64,000 bases of DNA from Flavobacteriaceae bacterium (GTDB lineage: Bacteria; Bacteroidota; Bacteroidia; Flavobacteriales; Flavobacteriaceae). The translations under genes were made by a program, and so were the position numbers. The stretch spans positions 48,543 through 112,542 of the forward strand of contig JABDIV010000013.1 of NCBI GenBank assembly GCA_013003555.1, given 5' to 3'. Position 1 is the first letter of the stretch; each line of letters starts with the position of its first letter. Of this stretch, positions 9,055-17,010 are shown in pieces. The notes below the pieces were generated by a model. It made no database searches and had not been told where the DNA came from. It saw nothing but the letters and a program-made list of their open reading frames with translations.

Positions 9055-10827
9055 ATGCTTAAATTGTTATCGCATATCGATTCTCCTGATGATCTTCGCA
9101 AACTCAGTCGTGAAGATCTTCCTGATTTAGCGGAAGAAATCAGGGATCAGATAATCCATCTTGTAGCGGCAAAAGAAGGCCATTTAGGTGCAAGTCTTGG
9201 TGTGGTCGAGTTGACCATCGCATTGCATTATATATTTAATACTCCGGATGACCAGTTGATATGGGATGTCGGTCATCAAGCTTACGGTCATAAGCTCCTC
9301 ACGGGTCGAAAGAATCTTTTTCAAACCAACCGTCAAATGAATGGCATCAGTGGTTTTCCAAAACGAGAAGAAAGCATTTATGATTCCTTTGGCACAGGAC
9401 ATTCATCAACTTCGATTTCTGCTGCTTTGGGTATGGCCATAGCGTCTAAAATTCAAGGTGACTTGAACAGAAATCATATCGCTGTTATCGGAGACGCATC
9501 CATTGCCAGCGGAATGGCGTTTGAAGGTCTAAATCATGCCGGTGTTACAGATGTAAATTTATTGATCATACTCAATGACAATGCCATTGGTATCGACCCC
9601 AGCGTGGGTGCATTGAAGCAGTATTTAACCAATGTCAAAGCAGGAATTTCTTCCCAGGACAATATTTTTGAAGCTCTTAATTTTAATTACCGTGGTCCGA
9701 TTGATGGCCATGACTTAGATGGATTGATCGATGAACTCGAAGAACTGAAAATGATCTCGGGACCAAAATTGTTGCACATTACAACAACCAAAGGTAAAGG
9801 TCTTAAACAGGCCGAAACCGATCAGGTAAAATATCATGCCCCGGGAAAATTTAATCCAAAAACAGGGATTCTCATCACGTCCGAGAAGCAAAAACAACCA
9901 CCTAAATTCCAGGACGTGTTTGGGTTAAGTTTGGTGGAATTAGCAAGAAAAAATGTTAGGATAGTCGGAATCACACCAGCAATGCCAACCGGCAGTTCTC
10001 TAAAATATCTTATGGAGGAAATTCCTGAAAGGGCTTTTGATGTAGGTATAGCCGAGCAGCACGCGGTGACCCTTGCAGCGGGAATGGCGAGCCGAGGAAT
10101 GATTCCATTTTGTAATATCTATTCTACATTTATACAGCGTGCTTATGACCAGGTCATTCATGATGTTGCCCTTCAAAAACTTCCGGTAATATTTTGTCTT
10201 GACAGGGCGGGACTTGTTGGTCAGGACGGTGCCACTCATCATGGCGCATTCGACCTTGCCTTTTTGAGATGTATTCCTAATCTGATCATTTGTGCTCCCT
10301 CAAACGAATTAATTTTACGCCACATTTTGTATACCGCACAACTGGGCCTTCCTGCGCCGATTGCAATACGTTATCCTCGTGGTCGCGGCACCCTTGCAGA
10401 TTGGAAAGTTCCGTTTGAATCGATTAACATTGGAAAAGGAGAATGCTTGAGACAAGGATCTCATTTAGCTGTTTTATGCCTCGGGACGATGGTTAATAAT
10501 GTAATTGAAGCTTTAAATGATGCAAGTATAGATAAAGGTGCAGTTGGCGTTTATGATATGAGATTTCTTAAACCTCTCGATGAAGAGCTTCTGCATGCTG
10601 TTTTCAGAACATACAACAAGGTTCTGACAGTTGAAGATGGTGTAATTGAAGGTGGTTTTGGAAGCGCGATAAGTCAGTTCGCTACAAAATACAACTATAC
10701 CCTAAAGGTTCATTCTTTGGGTATCCCAGACGATTTCATCGAACATGGAAGCGTTCAGGAATTACAAGCCTCAATTGGATTAGATCCATTGGGTTTAGCG
10801 GAATCTATAAAAGATTTACTGGGATGA
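9055..10827 (+). CDS. dxs: 1-deoxy-D-xylulose-5-phosphate synthase
   Basis: A 590-residue thiamine-diphosphate enzyme that condenses pyruvate and glyceraldehyde 3-phosphate, the first step of the MEP isoprenoid pathway. The N-terminal TPP domain has GHLGASLGVVELTIALHY and IWDVGHQAYGHKLLTGR; the diphosphate/Mg motif GDASIASGMAFEGLNHAG lies near residue 149. The pyrimidine domain near residue 325 has FDVGIAEQHAVTLAAGMA with the TPP-activating Glu, followed by a C-terminal transketolase domain. The frame extends up to 9013, but that part overlaps tadA and its promoter; MLKLLSHIDSPDDLRKL at 9055 fits the family N-terminus. The 3' end converges with a small minus-strand ORF and overlaps it by 12 bp. 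Confidence 0.96.
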   Translation: MLKLLSHIDSPDDLRKLSREDLPDLAEEIRDQIIHLVAAKEGHLGASLGVVELTIALHYIFNTPDDQLIWDVGHQAYGHKLLTGRKNLFQTNRQMNGISGFPKREESIYDSFGTGHSSTSISAALGMAIASKIQGDLNRNHIAVIGDASIASGMAFEGLNHAGVTDVNLLIILNDNAIGIDPSVGALKQYLTNVKAGISSQDNIFEALNFNYRGPIDGHDLDGLIDELEELKMISGPKLLHITTTKGKGLKQAETDQVKYHAPGKFNPKTGILITSEKQKQPPKFQDVFGLSLVELARKNVRIVGITPAMPTGSSLKYLMEEIPERAFDVGIAEQHAVTLAAGMASRGMIPFCNIYSTFIQRAYDQVIHDVALQKLPVIFCLDRAGLVGQDGATHHGAFDLAFLRCIPNLIICAPSNELILRHILYTAQLGLPAPIAIRYPRGRGTLADWKVPFESINIGKGECLRQGSHLAVLCLGTMVNNVIEALNDASIDKGAVGVYDMRFLKPLDEELLHAVFRTYNKVLTVEDGVIEGGFGSAISQFATKYNYTLKVHSLGIPDDFIEHGSVQELQASIGLDPLGLAESIKDLLG

Positions 10828-10983
10828 ATCAGCTAAACTCTCTTTGATAAAAGCCTTCTCGGTTGTTTCAATTTCACTATCTGAAACCGAATCGCTTGGA
10901 TAGTATTCAACCAATGCAAAGAGTACCGTAAGGGTAATAGCAAAAACAATTAAGGCAAAATTAAAATTTTTATTCTTTAACAT
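10816..10983 (-). CDS. Small single-pass membrane protein, 55 aa
   Basis: The translation starts MLKNKNFNFALIVFAITLTV and continues as one hydrophobic helix (about residues 8-26), then a Ser/Glu-rich acidic tail (SDSVSDSEIETTEK). The ATG is at 10981-10983 and the stop TAA at 10816-10818. Family not recognised. It lies 47 bp downstream of a similar 42-residue peptide on the same strand, which makes two small membrane peptides in a row and supports both being real. No homologue comparison was possible, so it could still be a chance ORF. Confidence 0.45.
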   Translation of the reverse strand: MLKNKNFNFALIVFAITLTVLFALVEYYPSDSVSDSEIETTEKAFIKESLADSSQ

Positions 10984-11030
10984 AATTTAGGGCTAATAAT
11001 CATTGACAATTGACAGCAGACTAGCTATCC

Positions 11031-11159
11031 TTATTCATCAACAGTTGTATACTGTTTCTCTACCTGTGGGTTATTACTACTGGAAATATCGTTCATCACA
11101 AGAAGGACAACGAATGTAAAGAAGAATACCACAATCGCAGCAAGTAGGTTCTTTTTCAT
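11031..11159 (-). CDS. Small single-pass membrane peptide, 42 aa
   Basis: The ATG at 11157-11159 opens MKKNLLAAIVVFFFTFVVLL, a textbook lysine-rich start with one transmembrane helix. A short polar tail follows (MNDISSSNNPQVEKQYTTVDE), with TAA at 11031-11033. Family unknown. It is the first of two tandem small membrane ORFs and is insulated from the upstream gene by a strong terminator. Confidence 0.45.
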   Translation of the reverse strand: MKKNLLAAIVVFFFTFVVLLVMNDISSSNNPQVEKQYTTVDE

Positions 11160-11238
11160 GATACTAGTGTATTAAGGTTAATTTGGACCCCAATATAAAA
11201 ATATTTATCGATAAAAAGCAATAATATACGATGAAATT

Positions 11239-11273
11239 TAAAAAAATAGGGGAAATCGTAAGATTTCCCCTAT
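11239..11273 (-). terminator. Strong Rho-independent terminator of the BNR-repeat T9SS gene
   Basis: A perfect 12-bp inverted repeat (ATAGGGGAAATC at 11246-11257 and its complement at 11262-11273) with a 4-base loop. Read on the minus strand it is followed by a run of T. It lies 24 bp beyond the stop of the gene at 11297-14041. Confidence 0.9.
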
Positions 11274-11296
11274 ATGTTTAATGGTATTTTTCGCCT

Positions 11297-14041
11297 TTAT
11301 TTTATAATTAATCGCTTGCTTACCGAAGAATTATCCGATTGAATCCTAACGATATACATCCCGGCATTCAGATTAAGATCAAATCGTTTTCTGTTCGAAT
11401 TCATATTGAAGTCAGATCGGTAAACTTCCTTACCACTGAGATCATAGATAGTGAAATTGATATTTCCTAATGATCTTTGACTAATAAGAGTAAACGCACC
11501 ATCAGAAACTGTTGGAACTATCGACAAAGTATTATCAACAAAGCCTTCCTCCTCTATACTTAGGGTTACAGATGTAAATTGACTGGTAAATAAGCCGCGC
11601 CCATGCGTAGATGCCAGAATTGCATTATCTGCAGTTCTCAGATCGAGATCAACAACAGTAACATCGCTCATACCATTGTAGGTTTGTATCCAATTAGGGC
11701 TTCCTGCGCCGGCCAACAAAATATCAGCCGTCGCCCAAACACCCAGCTCCGTACCTAAGATAACCTCTTGAGGACGCAATGGGTTCTGAAGAACACAACG
11801 TATGGGAAGATCAGGCAAATTGCCTTCCTTATTAAACCATGTAGCTCCCCCATCATTGGAATACCATAAGCTCGTTATACCATAATTAAACATTGTTACA
11901 AATATGTCCTGATCAGTCTGGCCTAATTCAACATCTGAAATACTTCCAGCAAAACTCGGTCCTGTAATATTGTTCCAACTTGGTGTTGTATCGGCATTAT
12001 CAACTCTTAATAAAGTCCCGTTGGTCAATCCAACAAATAACTTAGTAGATGCCGTTGTATACGGTGATACTTTCATTGCGCTTGGACTGGAGTTCAACAA
12101 GGCATTGGTCAACGTTGTTCTTGTAACACTACCTGCACCTGATTGGAAATTCGAGATGCGCTCAATACTTGCAGAGCCTGTTGACGAATTGGAATATAAA
12201 ATGTCCAGATTATTATCCAGTTCAGCCTCATTGATAAAGTTCCCTCCTGTTCCAGAAGATATCTGGTAAAAGGTTGATGGTGGTATAATGACATAATGCA
12301 TATTCCCGGGATAAGCTGTTACAATATAAAGTCCATTGTCATCGATATCGGTGTAACCACCATCACCTCCCGTTAAATCGGTAAATCCATTAGCTCCGGC
12401 AACAGCGTCATATACTGCGGGTGTACCGTTATCCTGAGTTCCTCCAATCAAATCATCCGCAAGACCGTTTATCGATGTATCAAATGCACCATAATAGAAT
12501 TGGACGGTATTGAAATCCTTATTTCTGGCCTGAATGGCAGATGAACTGCCAACAGCAGTGGTAATATCAGCGCAATAAAACACGCCTCCATCAGTCCCAA
12601 AAATATACGAATTCGGGCTACCAGGTCGTTGTACAGCAGAATGCTGATCAGCATGAACATAGGAAGCTGTTAGGCCTCCGATATTATACCATTCCGACAA
12701 CTGGCCCCAATTGGTGCCATTATTTGTCGATCGATGCAAATCGATACCACCGGCAATCAAATTACCACTGGCATCACTTTCAATTACCAGATCATACCAG
12801 GATTGTCCTCTGGTAAAATCTGAAATTGGAATATTCGGATCGGCATCATTCGGTTCTCCAATTGTCGCCAAAGCACCAAAAGAATTTGTTGTCGTATATA
12901 AGGTAACTGTATAGGTGCCTGGTGCTGTTTCGATACTGGCCGCTGCCCAAAAAGTTCCTGAAGTCGAAGATGATGGCTCAATTTCGACACGTTTCGCATT
13001 GGTTATTGAATTAACCAGTGTGGGTGTGGTACCATTGTAACTGTAAATGGTTCCGCCAAGGGAACCGCTAAAGCTATTTGAAGTCGTTGTGAACCAAACA
13101 TCATTGGTAAACGGGTCGATCTCAAGATCATTGGGATTGATTGGGATTCCGGATTCCAGAATACCCAGAGACGTCCAGCTTGTACCATTATTTGTCGATT
13201 TATACACGTTCTGTTGGTTCAATCCATGCCACTGGCTCGGAGAAGACGGACCATAAAATGCACCGGCTACCGCAGCATAGAGTTCGGTAGTTGTCCCCAT
13301 ATCTCGTGCTACAAGGTCATTGATATAAAACACCCCGTCTACAATTTGATTACCACTACTCGTTCCGGTGTAACCACCCCAGATATTCGTCCAGTTTACG
13401 CCACCGTCGATCGATTTCCAAATGCCTCTTCCGATTACGGCACCACTGGTATATGATTCTCCGGTTCCGATGTAAAAAATATTCGAATTATTCGGGTCAG
13501 AAATGATCACGTTGACCGATATGTTAGCCCCGATTCCCGGTACCAGGGCCCAGGAGGAATTCGGATCGGTAATATCGTTATTTACCCAAAGCCCACCGGA
13601 AACACCTCCACCAAATACACGTGTATTGGTCACATCATTTGGATCGAACATTAATCCTCGGGTACGACCACCTATATTATTAGGTCCCCGGTCAATCCAG
13701 GGATTATTTGAATCGCCTCCAACACCCCGGGCATTGGCGCGTTCTTCATTTAACTGCTTTTGAATCAATTCCAAACGCTCAGGTGCAGGACGGCCCAATC
13801 TGGGATCCATCGTTAACTCCCACATACGTTCGTTATATCCATTTGGTGGGATTCCAAGTTTTTTACGTTCGTCCTTGCTAAGGTTTTTGGTGTCTTTGTA
13901 AGGACTGTTTTCCAGGGCCTTTTGGTGTACTACCCTGAGAGATTCGATTTCCGGATCAATTTGAGGTTTATCAGATCTCAGAACGAGATATCCGACTAAA
14001 ACTACTATGATAAACGGAAAAATGAGGACCTTTTTTTTCAT
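11297..14041 (-). CDS. Secreted BNR/sortilin-like beta-propeller protein with T9SS sorting domain
   Basis: A 914-residue protein. Residues 1-22 form a hydrophobic N-terminal signal (MKKKVLIFPFIIVVLVGYLV). The body carries several Asp-box/BNR-type repeats, e.g. SIDGGVNWTNIWGG, STNNGTSWTSLG and SNDGGATWFNKEG, as in sialidase/sortilin (VPS10) propellers. The last about 80 residues are a type A T9SS sorting domain ending GMYIVRIQSDNSSVSKRLIIK, so the protein should cross the outer membrane by T9SS and be anchored or released. No sialidase arginine triad or other catalytic site was identified, so an enzyme function is not claimed. It is monocistronic with a strong terminator. Confidence 0.85.
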   Translation of the reverse strand: MKKKVLIFPFIIVVLVGYLVLRSDKPQIDPEIESLRVVHQKALENSPYKDTKNLSKDERKKLGIPPNGYNERMWELTMDPRLGRPAPERLELIQKQLNEERANARGVGGDSNNPWIDRGPNNIGGRTRGLMFDPNDVTNTRVFGGGVSGGLWVNNDITDPNSSWALVPGIGANISVNVIISDPNNSNIFYIGTGESYTSGAVIGRGIWKSIDGGVNWTNIWGGYTGTSSGNQIVDGVFYINDLVARDMGTTTELYAAVAGAFYGPSSPSQWHGLNQQNVYKSTNNGTSWTSLGILESGIPINPNDLEIDPFTNDVWFTTTSNSFSGSLGGTIYSYNGTTPTLVNSITNAKRVEIEPSSSTSGTFWAAASIETAPGTYTVTLYTTTNSFGALATIGEPNDADPNIPISDFTRGQSWYDLVIESDASGNLIAGGIDLHRSTNNGTNWGQLSEWYNIGGLTASYVHADQHSAVQRPGSPNSYIFGTDGGVFYCADITTAVGSSSAIQARNKDFNTVQFYYGAFDTSINGLADDLIGGTQDNGTPAVYDAVAGANGFTDLTGGDGGYTDIDDNGLYIVTAYPGNMHYVIIPPSTFYQISSGTGGNFINEAELDNNLDILYSNSSTGSASIERISNFQSGAGSVTRTTLTNALLNSSPSAMKVSPYTTASTKLFVGLTNGTLLRVDNADTTPSWNNITGPSFAGSISDVELGQTDQDIFVTMFNYGITSLWYSNDGGATWFNKEGNLPDLPIRCVLQNPLRPQEVILGTELGVWATADILLAGAGSPNWIQTYNGMSDVTVVDLDLRTADNAILASTHGRGLFTSQFTSVTLSIEEEGFVDNTLSIVPTVSDGAFTLISQRSLGNINFTIYDLSGKEVYRSDFNMNSNRKRFDLNLNAGMYIVRIQSDNSSVSKRLIIK

Positions 14042-14112
14042 AGTTATTGAATTTTAATTTCGAGAGAATGGTTATTGATTAATAAAAATAAGGAAATATT
14101 CCTTTCAATTAA

Positions 14113-15459
14113 TTAACTCAATTGAAATCCTCTGATTTTTTTAAAGCTAAGTACAGCTTTTCTGTCAGAGTATGAAGCGATGAATGTACATATGTCGAGC
14201 AGCTTTTCATAAAGATCACTTCCGGAAAGATCTGTTGACTCAGGCAAGGATTTAACCAATACCTTATCATAATTGGATGGTGATCCAATATGTAGGCGTT
14301 CAACGGCTTTTGTGTATGATCGGAGCAATTGAGAAATTATCTCATAACCTGCAATTTCCTTCTCTATTACCTCATGTGAATTATAAATACGGTCAACACT
14401 CAACTTTATTATGTCATTGATCTGTGCTTCATACCTACATTTTTCTAACAAGGCATGATCGAATGAACCATCTAATATTTGATCTTCATTATTCATAAAT
14501 ACCTCAACTGCTTCTTTAATAAGGGTATTTATAGATAAGGCCCTCAAATAGCTCAACCTGTCTTCGGTTGAATTGAGTTGGTGATATTTTGAACTGTTGA
14601 TGGAATGACCAACCAATTTGATCAAATATTCAAGGGCAAATTCTTCTTGGACGACTCCTAAATTGATGCCATCCTCAAAATCGATTATTGTATAGCAAAT
14701 ATCGTCGGCAGCCTCTACCAAAAACGCAAGAGGATGTCTGGCATAGCGACTTGAATTATTCGGATCTCGTTTTAATAATCCCAGTTCTTTCGCTACCTCA
14801 TCAAATACGATTTTATCAGCCTGGAAAAAGCCATATTTTTTATCTGAAATAGCGTTGGTGGGTTTTTGGGGTAATGATTCCTTCGGATATTTTGTGAACG
14901 CACCCAGTGTCGCGTAGCTTAATCGCAGTCCACCTTCGCGGCCTGCACGACTACGGTTCAAAATCCGAAAACCGTTCGCATTGCCTTCAAACGTACATAA
15001 GTCGGCATACTCCTTATCCGAAAGTTCATCTTTAAATCGTTTTCCCTCACCTGTTTTAAAGAATTCCCCGATCGCCTTTTCACCCGAGTGGCCAAAGGGT
15101 GGATTCCCGATATCGTGCGCTAAAGCTGCTGCTGCAACTATGGCTCCAAAATCATTTGGACGGTACCCATGTATGGTTTTTAAATGCGGATGCTTTTCGA
15201 TTAATCTTCGCCCTACTTCGCGACCAAGAGAGCGTCCAACCACACTCACTTCAAGACTATGGGTAAGTCGGGTATGAACAAAATCGGTCTCCGACAGGGG
15301 AATGACCTGGGTCTTATCCTGCAAGCTCCGGAATTCTGAAGAGAAGATAATTCGGTCGTAATCAACCTCAAATCCCAATCGTGTTTCGTCCTGCTCAGAC
15401 CGCAATCGTTTATTGGTGTCCCCAAATCGTTTTAGCGATAATAAATCCTCCCAATTCAT
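14113..15459 (-). CDS. dgt: Deoxyguanosinetriphosphate triphosphohydrolase (dGTPase)
   Basis: A 448-residue HD-superfamily enzyme that hydrolyses dGTP (or other dNTPs) to the nucleoside and triphosphate. Visible family motifs are FSSEFRSLQDKTQVIPL near residue 40, TRLTHSLEVSVVGRSLGR with the first metal His, HDIGNPPFGHSGEKAIGEF with the HD pair near residue 115, and EAADDICYTIIDFEDGINLG near residue 250. The length is between the short type and E. coli Dgt. It stands alone on the minus strand, with a 295-bp spacer upstream that separates it from a divergent porin gene. Confidence 0.93.
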   Translation of the reverse strand: MNWEDLLSLKRFGDTNKRLRSEQDETRLGFEVDYDRIIFSSEFRSLQDKTQVIPLSETDFVHTRLTHSLEVSVVGRSLGREVGRRLIEKHPHLKTIHGYRPNDFGAIVAAAALAHDIGNPPFGHSGEKAIGEFFKTGEGKRFKDELSDKEYADLCTFEGNANGFRILNRSRAGREGGLRLSYATLGAFTKYPKESLPQKPTNAISDKKYGFFQADKIVFDEVAKELGLLKRDPNNSSRYARHPLAFLVEAADDICYTIIDFEDGINLGVVQEEFALEYLIKLVGHSINSSKYHQLNSTEDRLSYLRALSINTLIKEAVEVFMNNEDQILDGSFDHALLEKCRYEAQINDIIKLSVDRIYNSHEVIEKEIAGYEIISQLLRSYTKAVERLHIGSPSNYDKVLVKSLPESTDLSGSDLYEKLLDICTFIASYSDRKAVLSFKKIRGFQLS

Positions 15460-15640
15460 GTATTAAAATTATGGCATGTAAGATAGCTATTTTCGATGTT
15501 AACTAATTGTTTACTGAGTAACAATATTCAGGTAACAATTCTTTAGTGTTCTTGGTTAATCTTTGCAATAATCTTAAGATTCTAATTGAGTAAATCATAT
15601 AATTAATTAGTTTTTGTCGACTATTTATTTTGATTTATTG

Positions 15641-15668
15641 AAACTGCCTTCGGCCAAGGCCGTTTTTT
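15641..15668 (+). terminator. Orphan hairpin and T-run upstream of the porin gene
   Basis: GCCTT/AAGGC and overlapping CGGCC/GGCCG inverted repeats at 15646-15662 are followed by TTTTTT. It has terminator shape on the plus strand, but no plus-strand gene precedes it (dgt points away). It could end a short transcript from the 15460-15640 spacer or attenuate the porin leader. The rest of the 15460-15754 spacer is AT-rich, and I saw no ORF in it. Confidence 0.45.
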
Positions 15669-15754
15669 ATTATCCCAAAATTAAACTTTAGGAAACATTT
15701 ACTTAACACAGGTGCTGGTAAATTGCGGTCGATAAAAAACTAACATCTAATCAT

Positions 15755-16942
15755 ATGAGACAGAGAGTTATTCTTTTACTTTTCTTCCTTCCCATTTTAT
15801 CAATTCACAGTCAAGAAATCCCTTCTCCAAAATTTGGAAAAGGTTTGTTCAATTTGGTTGGAAAGGACAGTTCATGGACCATGAATTTGGGAGCCCGAAT
15901 GCAATTTCTGGCAACTTCTAATTTTGAAGATGGCCAAAGCCCGGAGCACAATATGCTTATTCGTCGGGCTCGAATCAAAATGGATGGTTTCGCATTTTCA
16001 CCAAAGCTGAAATACAAAATTGAGCTTGGTCTTTCCAATCGGGATATTGGAGGTGCCAACGCGTTCACCAATAATGGTCCGAGATATATTCTAGATGCCG
16101 TGATCAAATACAATTTCTATGAGAATTTTGTTATTTGGGCCGGACAAACCAAGCTTCCCGGCAACAGGGAACGTGTAATTTCATCCGGAAATATGCAACA
16201 GGTTGACCGTTCATTATTAAATTCCCGATTCAATATTGATCGTGATGTCGGGATTCAATTGAGGCATCATATTGATGTAGCCGATAACTTTGTGATCCGT
16301 GAGGTGTTCGCATTTTCGCAGGGAGAAGGTCGTAACGTCACAATCGGTAATTTAGGTGGTCATCAATATACCGGAAGAATCGAGTTATTACCAATGGGAA
16401 ATTTCATAAGTAAAGGGGATTATTCAGCGTCAGATTTAAAGCGGGAACCAAAACCAAAACTGGCTCTGGGCGTCACCTACGACCATAATAATAATGCGGT
16501 AAAAACCAGGAGTAATCTAGGGTCCTACATGATAAACGATGATGGTTTTTATGAAACCAATATCAATACCTGGTTTGTAGATGCCATGTTTAAGTATAGA
16601 GGATTTAGTACTATGATTGAATATGCAGACCGGGAAGCATCCGATCCTGTAGCAAAAAATTCAGATGGTAGCGAAACCGGTGACATCGTCCTTATCGGTA
16701 AAGGTATCAACATTCAGAGCGGATACCTGTTCAAGAATAATCTGGAAGTATCAGGTCGGTATACACATAATAATTTTGACGAAGGCATAACCGGTAGAGC
16801 ACCGGAAACCCAATATACCTTTGGTTTATCGAAGTTCGTCGTAGGTCATAAATTGAAAGTTCAAACAGATGTCAGCCTTCTTCAGGTTGATGGTCGTGAG
16901 GACCAGATATTATATCGACTACAGGTTGATCTTCATTTTTAA
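15755..16942 (+). CDS. Phosphate-selective porin O/P family outer-membrane protein
   Basis: A 395-residue protein with signal peptide MRQRVILLLFFLPILSIHSQ, then alternating beta-strand sequence ending in aromatic ILYRLQVDLHF, as in outer-membrane barrels. Motifs such as LGARMQFLATSNFE, RRARIKMDGFAFSPKLKYKIELG and IWAGQTKLPGNRERVISSGNMQQVDRSLLN fit the OprO/OprP family, which passes phosphate or other anions. The downstream PiT permease (69 bp on, same strand) and the convergent Na/Pi cotransporter suggest a phosphate role. No Pho-box comparison was possible. Confidence 0.85.
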   Translation: MRQRVILLLFFLPILSIHSQEIPSPKFGKGLFNLVGKDSSWTMNLGARMQFLATSNFEDGQSPEHNMLIRRARIKMDGFAFSPKLKYKIELGLSNRDIGGANAFTNNGPRYILDAVIKYNFYENFVIWAGQTKLPGNRERVISSGNMQQVDRSLLNSRFNIDRDVGIQLRHHIDVADNFVIREVFAFSQGEGRNVTIGNLGGHQYTGRIELLPMGNFISKGDYSASDLKREPKPKLALGVTYDHNNNAVKTRSNLGSYMINDDGFYETNINTWFVDAMFKYRGFSTMIEYADREASDPVAKNSDGSETGDIVLIGKGINIQSGYLFKNNLEVSGRYTHNNFDEGITGRAPETQYTFGLSKFVVGHKLKVQTDVSLLQVDGREDQILYRLQVDLHF

Positions 16943-16970
16943 AAAATAACATTTTGGCAACACTTTAAAT

Positions 16971-16978
16971 TATCTTTG
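16971..16978 (+). promoter_or_regulatory. Candidate -7 element of the PiT gene
   Basis: TATCTTTG matches TAnnTTTG and lies 32 bp before the PiT start. A TTG lies 14 bp upstream of it, closer than the usual spacing. The PiT gene may therefore have its own start as well as readthrough from the porin gene. Confidence 0.35.
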
Positions 16979-17010
16979 AAGGGATATTTGCAATTCAATT
17001 CTAACTAATT

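Noticed and set aside
11297..14041. BNR-repeat protein considered as a sialidase
   Set aside because: Asp-box-like repeats alone are structural; the catalytic arginine triad and Tyr/Glu pair were not identified.
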